37,902 bases of DNA from Sporomusaceae bacterium (GTDB taxonomy: Bacteria > Bacillota > Negativicutes > Acidaminococcales > JAJUGR01), in NCBI GenBank assembly GCA_029265905.1, contig JAJUGR010000023.1, positions 1 to 37,902 on the forward strand. Reading direction: 5' to 3'. This document shows positions 32,651 to 37,902 of this stretch, piece by piece. Under the pieces are notes generated by a model. The model worked only from the letters and a program-made list of their open reading frames with translations, had not been told where the DNA came from and did no database searches. The translations under genes and the position numbers were made by a program. Positions within the stretch are counted from its first letter, which is position 1; each line of letters begins with the position of its first letter.

Positions 32651-32704
32651 AAACGGCCTCCTTAGCTAACCCGGCTTTCACCGGCAACGCAATATGTCTT
32701 TTCT

Positions 32705-32732
32705 ATTATACAGGATTTTGCACAAAAAGCAA
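32705..32732 (-). promoter_or_regulatory. Promoter of the site-2 protease-trpS-scpAB unit
   Basis: TTGCTT (32727-32732) lies 16 bases from a perfect TATAAT (32705-32710) on the minus strand, about 55 bases before the ATG. The -35 overlaps the T-run of the upstream terminator. Confidence 0.7.
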
Positions 32733-32766
32733 AACAGCCGTACCGCTCCTTGCAGCGGTACGGCTG
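32731..32766 (-). terminator. Terminator of guaB-enoyl-CoA hydratase
   Basis: A perfect 13-bp stem, CAGCCGTACCGCT with AGCGGTACGGCTG (32735-32766), with a six-base loop is followed on the minus strand by TTTTGCTTTTT. This is the strongest terminator in the window. Confidence 0.92.
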
Positions 32767-32781
32767 TTGCATCAAGCCAGT

Positions 32782-33567
32782 TTACCGGCCCTTAAACAGC
32801 GGTTCGCGTTTTTCCCGGAAGGCGGCCACACCTTCGCGGTGATCCTCCGTTTCCAAGCAAAACGGCTGGGCAAACGCTTCGAAATTCAATACTTCCTCTA
32901 AAGAAGCGCTGGAGTGATTGAGCATTTGTTTCGTAAATGCCAGGGCAAGCGGCGGGCTCTTGGACAGCTTTTCCGCCAAATGCATGGTCTCACTTTCCAA
33001 ATACTCCTCTTCCACCACGTGGTTGATTAACCCGATGGCGGAAGCCTGAGCAGCAGACAGCAGTTCGCCGGTGAACATCATTTCCTTGGCCCAGGCGCGG
33101 CCTACTACGCGCGGCAGCAGATACAGCCCGGCACAGTCCGGAATGAGTCCCACCTTGGCGAAACTTTGGGCGAAGCGGGCATTATGCGCGGCGACAATCA
33201 AATCGCACGCCAGCATCAGATTACAACCGGCGCCGGCCGCCACCCCGTTCACCATCGCGACAACTGGCTTGGGCAGTTCGATGATCTGCTTGGCCACGTT
33301 GCCAACCTGCTGAATAAAGGTTTTGCGTTCCACGGGCGTCTTGAGCGTCTCCATGTAGCCGAGGTCGCCGCCCGAACAGAAGCCTTTTCCGGCCCCGCTT
33401 AAGACAACCACCCGCACGGATTCATCCGCTGCGGCCTTGGCCAGCAGTTCGGACAAAGCCGCCGTAAGCTCGGCATTCATGGCGTTCAACGCGCTTGGCC
33501 GGTTTAGGGTGATCAAAGCCACCGGACCGCGTTGTTCCCAAAGCACAACCTGTTGCTCCATCATCAT
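32782..33567 (-). CDS. Enoyl-CoA hydratase/isomerase family protein
   Basis: The 261-aa crotonase-fold protein has NRPSALNAMNAEL, the oxyanion-hole motif SGAGKGFCSGGDLGYM, and PKPVVAMVNGVAAGAGCNLM; an acidic residue lies near the DCAGLYLLPR segment (FAKVGLIPDCAG), where the catalytic Glu of hydratases often is. The exact reaction (hydratase or isomerase) is not certain. Three ATGs in a row start it, after GGAGG. It follows guaB by 22 bases and ends at a strong terminator. Confidence 0.9.
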   Translation of the reverse strand: MMMEQQVVLWEQRGPVALITLNRPSALNAMNAELTAALSELLAKAAADESVRVVVLSGAGKGFCSGGDLGYMETLKTPVERKTFIQQVGNVAKQIIELPKPVVAMVNGVAAGAGCNLMLACDLIVAAHNARFAQSFAKVGLIPDCAGLYLLPRVVGRAWAKEMMFTGELLSAAQASAIGLINHVVEEEYLESETMHLAEKLSKSPPLALAFTKQMLNHSSASLEEVLNFEAFAQPFCLETEDHREGVAAFREKREPLFKGR

Positions 33568-33589
33568 CTCTCCCTCCGCTCGAACCCTT

Positions 33590-35413
<1,824 letters not shown>

Positions 35414-36592
35414 TTACTGCTGCGGGCTGATGCGGATGAGCACTATTTCCGGCCGGTTGCCAGTGCGCAGGGGCGGCCCCCATGTGCCGAAGCCGCTTGA
35501 GACGATCAATTTGGCCGGACCGGCGGTCAGAACCCCGTAGTCGATCGGGTGCATGTTCCTGACTATATATTGGTTAGGCGCGATTTGCCCGACATGCGTA
35601 TGGCCCGACAACTGCAGCGGGAGCTCAGCGGCAAGGGTTTCGGACAACCGATTGGGCTGGTGGTCTAAGACGATGGCCGGTGTTTGCGGCGGCAAGGAGC
35701 GTTTGGCCTGCGCCAAAAAGGGATTGTCGGCGCCTAAATGCCGCTCCCGTGACAAGTCCTCGCGGCCAATCAAAGCCACGCCGTTAGGCAGCATGGCGGT
35801 CTCATTGCGCAGCAGGCGCAGCCGGGCATTGCCGCTTAGGTAGGCGGCGTACTCCTCGCCGCGCTTGCGCATATATTCATGGTTGCCCATAACGGCGTAG
35901 ACGCCCCACCGGGCCGACAGGCGGGCGAGTCCCGCCGCGCCGTTGAACGATTGCACCGGCGCTAAATCGTCGTCAATCGTATCGCCAAGCAAAACGACAG
36001 CATCCGGCCGCTGCGCGTTCACTAAATCGACAAGCTGCTGCAGTCTTGCATCGCCGACCTGTCGACCGAGGTGAATGTCTGACACGGCCGCCAGGCGGAA
36101 CGGCTCAAACTGCCCGGGCAGGGCGACTTCATACTCCGTCACAACCGGCGTCAGGGCGTTGTAGGTCCCATAGCCGCAGAGCGAAACAACCAACAGCCAA
36201 ACACCGGCCGCCGAGCGAACACGGTAATTTTGTTTCGCCACCGCTGTCCAGCGCGACAAAATGAGCCAGACCAAATCAGCCAGCAAGAAAAGCAGCGTGC
36301 CGTAGTAAACGGCCGCCAGCCACAGCCCGCCGCCCCAGGCCAGAAGCGATTCAACCGACGAGGGCAAGACGGTCGACGTCGGATAGGCGGCGCTTAAAGC
36401 GGCCGGCGGACGCTCGGCCAGCAAGCGGGGCAGAAAATAGGCAGACGAAAGCACCGCCAAGGCGCCATACCAAAGGCGGCTGTCCAAGCCAGCCAAATGG
36501 CGGCTCCCCTGCCGGGTGCGGCGGGCGAGATATAATACCGCCAGGCCGTAAAGCAAGGCAAACGAACCGAAAAACAAAATCGGGTTGCGCAT
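35414..36592 (-). CDS. Membrane-anchored calcineurin-type metallophosphoesterase
   Basis: The 392-aa protein has about four N-terminal hydrophobic segments (PILFFGSFALLYGLAVLYLA, then three more up to residue ~150) and an outside- or inside-facing phosphoesterase domain with all metal motifs: AVSDIHLGR (DxH), LLGDTIDD (GDxxD), VMGNHEY (GNHE), ALIGREDL and LSGHTHVGQ (GHTH). YkuE-like relatives in Bacillus act on envelope lipids or are of unknown role. ATG 36592 and the mutY stop share one base (TGATG), so translation is coupled; TTG 36595 is less likely. Confidence 0.9.
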   Translation of the reverse strand: MRNPILFFGSFALLYGLAVLYLARRTRQGSRHLAGLDSRLWYGALAVLSSAYFLPRLLAERPPAALSAAYPTSTVLPSSVESLLAWGGGLWLAAVYYGTLLFLLADLVWLILSRWTAVAKQNYRVRSAAGVWLLVVSLCGYGTYNALTPVVTEYEVALPGQFEPFRLAAVSDIHLGRQVGDARLQQLVDLVNAQRPDAVVLLGDTIDDDLAPVQSFNGAAGLARLSARWGVYAVMGNHEYMRKRGEEYAAYLSGNARLRLLRNETAMLPNGVALIGREDLSRERHLGADNPFLAQAKRSLPPQTPAIVLDHQPNRLSETLAAELPLQLSGHTHVGQIAPNQYIVRNMHPIDYGVLTAGPAKLIVSSGFGTWGPPLRTGNRPEIVLIRISPQQ

Positions 36593-37686
36593 CAAACGAG
36601 GTCCCCCTTCACCCAGGCCGCAATTTTACGGTGCGGCCCGGCCATTAAATAGGTCGCGTCAAGTTCGCCGATCGACGCCCACGCGCAGCCTGGCAGTTCA
36701 GCCGGCAGTTCGACGGCGGGTGTCAGCTGAAACACTTGCAATTCCCAGACGCGGTGCGTAAAGACGTGTTTAAGCTTGCCCAGCAGGGCGCGCTTTTCCC
36801 ATTCCAGACCCCGATCAGCCAGTTTCTTCTCCAGGTTGGCCAGCGCCGTTTCCGGGCAGGCGCCCTCAGCACTGATGAATTCCCACAATCCCGACAACAG
36901 GCCCTTTGCGCCTCTTTTTGTCACCAGGCACCGCCCCTCCCGGCATAACACGGCCGTTGCCAAATGCACGATTGGCGAAGCCTTTTTCTTTTTGCGCACC
37001 GGAAAGCCGGCGATGGTTCCTTGCTGGCTGGCCTGGCAAAACCGCTGCAGCGGGCAAAGCTCGCAGAGCGGATTATTGACGGTGCAGATGCCGGAGGCCA
37101 GGTCCATCAACGCTTGGTTGGCGTCGCCCGGCCGTCGCTCCTCCCAGTAGGGGCCGAGGGCGGCGGCTAGCGTTTCCCGCGTCTTACCCTGCGCCATGTC
37201 GCAATCCAATTGCCACAGGCGGCTGAAGATGCGGCAGAGGTTGCCATCCATCGCGGGGACGGGCTGATTGAAGGCCATGCTCAACACGGCCCCGGCCGTG
37301 TAGGGACCGATGCCGGGGACCGCCCGCAGTTCAGCTTCCGTTGCCGGAAAAACGCCGTCCCGCTCGCGCTGCAGCCACTGGGCGCCGCGCAGCAGGTTGC
37401 GGGCGCGCGAGTAGTAGCCCAGACCCTGCCAAAGCGACAAGACCTCCTCTTCCCGTGCGCCGGCCAGGTGTTCGAGCGTCGGAAAGGCCTCGACGAACCG
37501 TTCATAATAAGGAATCACCGTTTCGACGCGCGTCTGCTGCAGCATCACCTCCGACAGCCAGATGCGATAAGGTGTGCCGTCGGACCGCCAGGGCAAAGCC
37601 CTTTTTTCATTATCGTACCAGCGCAGCAATTCCTTAAAGAGCGCGCTGAAGTCGGTCTGCGCCAGTTGTGCTTGAAGGCGTTGCAT
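36592..37686 (-). CDS. mutY: A/G-specific adenine DNA glycosylase
   Basis: MutY removes adenine mispaired with 8-oxoguanine. The 364-aa protein has the N-terminal LPWRSDGTPYRIWLSEVMLQ with QTRVETVIPYYERF, the helix-hairpin-helix VPGIGPYTAGAVLSMAF with the catalytic Asp in VPAMDGNLCRIF, and the 4Fe-4S ligands CX6CX2CX5C in CTVNNPLCELCPLQRFC. The C-terminal half is the NUDIX-like 8-oxoG recognition domain (AVLCREGRCLVTKRGAKGLL, WEFISAEG). ATG 37686 follows GGAGG. It is the first gene of its unit. Confidence 0.97.
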   Translation of the reverse strand: MQRLQAQLAQTDFSALFKELLRWYDNEKRALPWRSDGTPYRIWLSEVMLQQTRVETVIPYYERFVEAFPTLEHLAGAREEEVLSLWQGLGYYSRARNLLRGAQWLQRERDGVFPATEAELRAVPGIGPYTAGAVLSMAFNQPVPAMDGNLCRIFSRLWQLDCDMAQGKTRETLAAALGPYWEERRPGDANQALMDLASGICTVNNPLCELCPLQRFCQASQQGTIAGFPVRKKKKASPIVHLATAVLCREGRCLVTKRGAKGLLSGLWEFISAEGACPETALANLEKKLADRGLEWEKRALLGKLKHVFTHRVWELQVFQLTPAVELPAELPGCAWASIGELDATYLMAGPHRKIAAWVKGDLV

Positions 37687-37724
37687 GAAACCTCCGCTTG
37701 TTTTAATTCATACCAATTGACTCT

Positions 37725-37733
37725 ATTATAACA
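37725..37733 (-). promoter_or_regulatory. Extended -10 promoter of mutY
   Basis: TGTTATAAT on the minus strand is a perfect extended -10 element, about 40 bases before the mutY ATG. No good -35 is seen, as is usual for this class. It is back to back with the unit beginning at the right edge. Confidence 0.65.
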
Positions 37734-37800
37734 CAAAACCTCCTCAAACAGCGAAATCATATGTTAGTGTAAAATTATTGTAGGGGTTTTTGAGGGGGAA

Positions 37801-37869
37801 ATAGAAGAAGACAACACCGTCCGCCAGGACGAGTAACCAAAATGATTACTCAGAGGTGATGTCTTCTAT
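37801..37869 (+). promoter_or_regulatory. Structured leader: predicted three-way junction covering RBS and start codon
   Basis: ATAGAAG.ACA.CACC (37801-37818, with a three-base bulge and one mismatch) pairs with GGTGATGTCTTCTAT (37855-37869). It encloses two hairpins: GTCC-GCCA-GGAC (37819-37830) and GAGTAA-nine-base loop-TTACTC (37831-37851). The Shine-Dalgarno GAGGTG and the AT of the ATG lie in the closing stem. It looks like a translational control leader. It matches no riboswitch class I can name, and it may instead be a mobile-element end. Confidence 0.45.
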
Positions 37870-37902
37870 GAAATTAATTCGCTCTCTTATGCCAATATTC
37901 CT
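37868..37902 (+). CDS. 5' end of an unidentified gene cut by the window edge
   Basis: ATG 37868 follows GAGGTGATGTCTTCT and opens MKLIRSLMPIF before the window ends. The basic start and following hydrophobic residues would suit a signal peptide or a transposase N-terminus; nothing more can be said. It is divergent from mutY and the only probable plus-strand gene of the core region. Confidence 0.5.
   Translation, partial: MKLIRSLMPIF

Noticed and set aside
37819-37851. Right-edge hairpins as a mini-ykkC (guanidine) riboswitch because of GGACGAG
   Set aside because: That class needs two matching hairpins with ACGR loops; here the loops are GCCA and a nine-base A-rich loop.

Overview
The window is chromosomal DNA of a Gram-positive-type (Firmicutes) anaerobe. 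A member of the Negativicutes or a related clostridial lineage is the best guess, from the IspH-ribosomal protein S1 fusion, the type 2 IPP isomerase, the PheB-type ACT protein, the PlsY/GpsA/Der cluster and the DUF512 radical-SAM protein. Every confidently assigned gene lies on the minus strand. I had no database, so all names come from motifs and family knowledge.

Region 1 (1-11,180) is a complete CRISPR-Cas locus. An array of 36 repeats and 35 spacers (167-2728) is followed rightwards by a short leader and then, in order of transcription from the right, cas6, cas3, cas8, cas7, cas5, a cas4-cas1 fusion and cas2. Gene content and the DevR/DevS-like Cas7 and Cas5 point to the type I 'MYXAN' variant named after the Myxococcus dev locus. 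The genes overlap or abut and probably form one transcript from a promoter near 11,065-11,092. cas6, cas3, cas8 and cas2 appear to start with GTG or TTG. The oldest seven repeats differ from the rest by one base that keeps the RNA hairpin. A decayed ORF lies between cas2 and the leader. Base composition is visibly more AT-rich than in the core genes, consistent with acquisition by transfer.

Region 2 (11,150-14,150) is a small accessory stretch: an unknown 63-aa protein, a DUF4126 membrane protein, a 78-aa coiled-coil protein, an HD-domain hydrolase and a VOC-family protein. A frameshifted fragment of a second copy of the HD gene survives just upstream of the DUF4126 gene.

Region 3 (14,144-37,686) is core housekeeping DNA. 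It holds tRNA-Pro(GGG) with its own promoter and terminator; pheB-hom-thrB (threonine branch); DUF512-cobO-der-plsY-gpsA; rluB, an HI0933-type flavoprotein, cmk, plsC, ispH-rpsA and fni (cytidylate, lipid and isoprenoid synthesis plus translation), downstream of a D,D-carboxypeptidase; a site-2 protease gene, trpS, scpA and scpB (chromosome condensation); guaB with an enoyl-CoA hydratase gene; and mutY with a metallophosphoesterase gene. Strong hairpin terminators separate most of these units.

The right edge (37,734-37,902) is divergent. A plus-strand gene begins at 37,868, and its ribosome-binding site and start codon are folded into a predicted three-way RNA junction (37,801-37,869).
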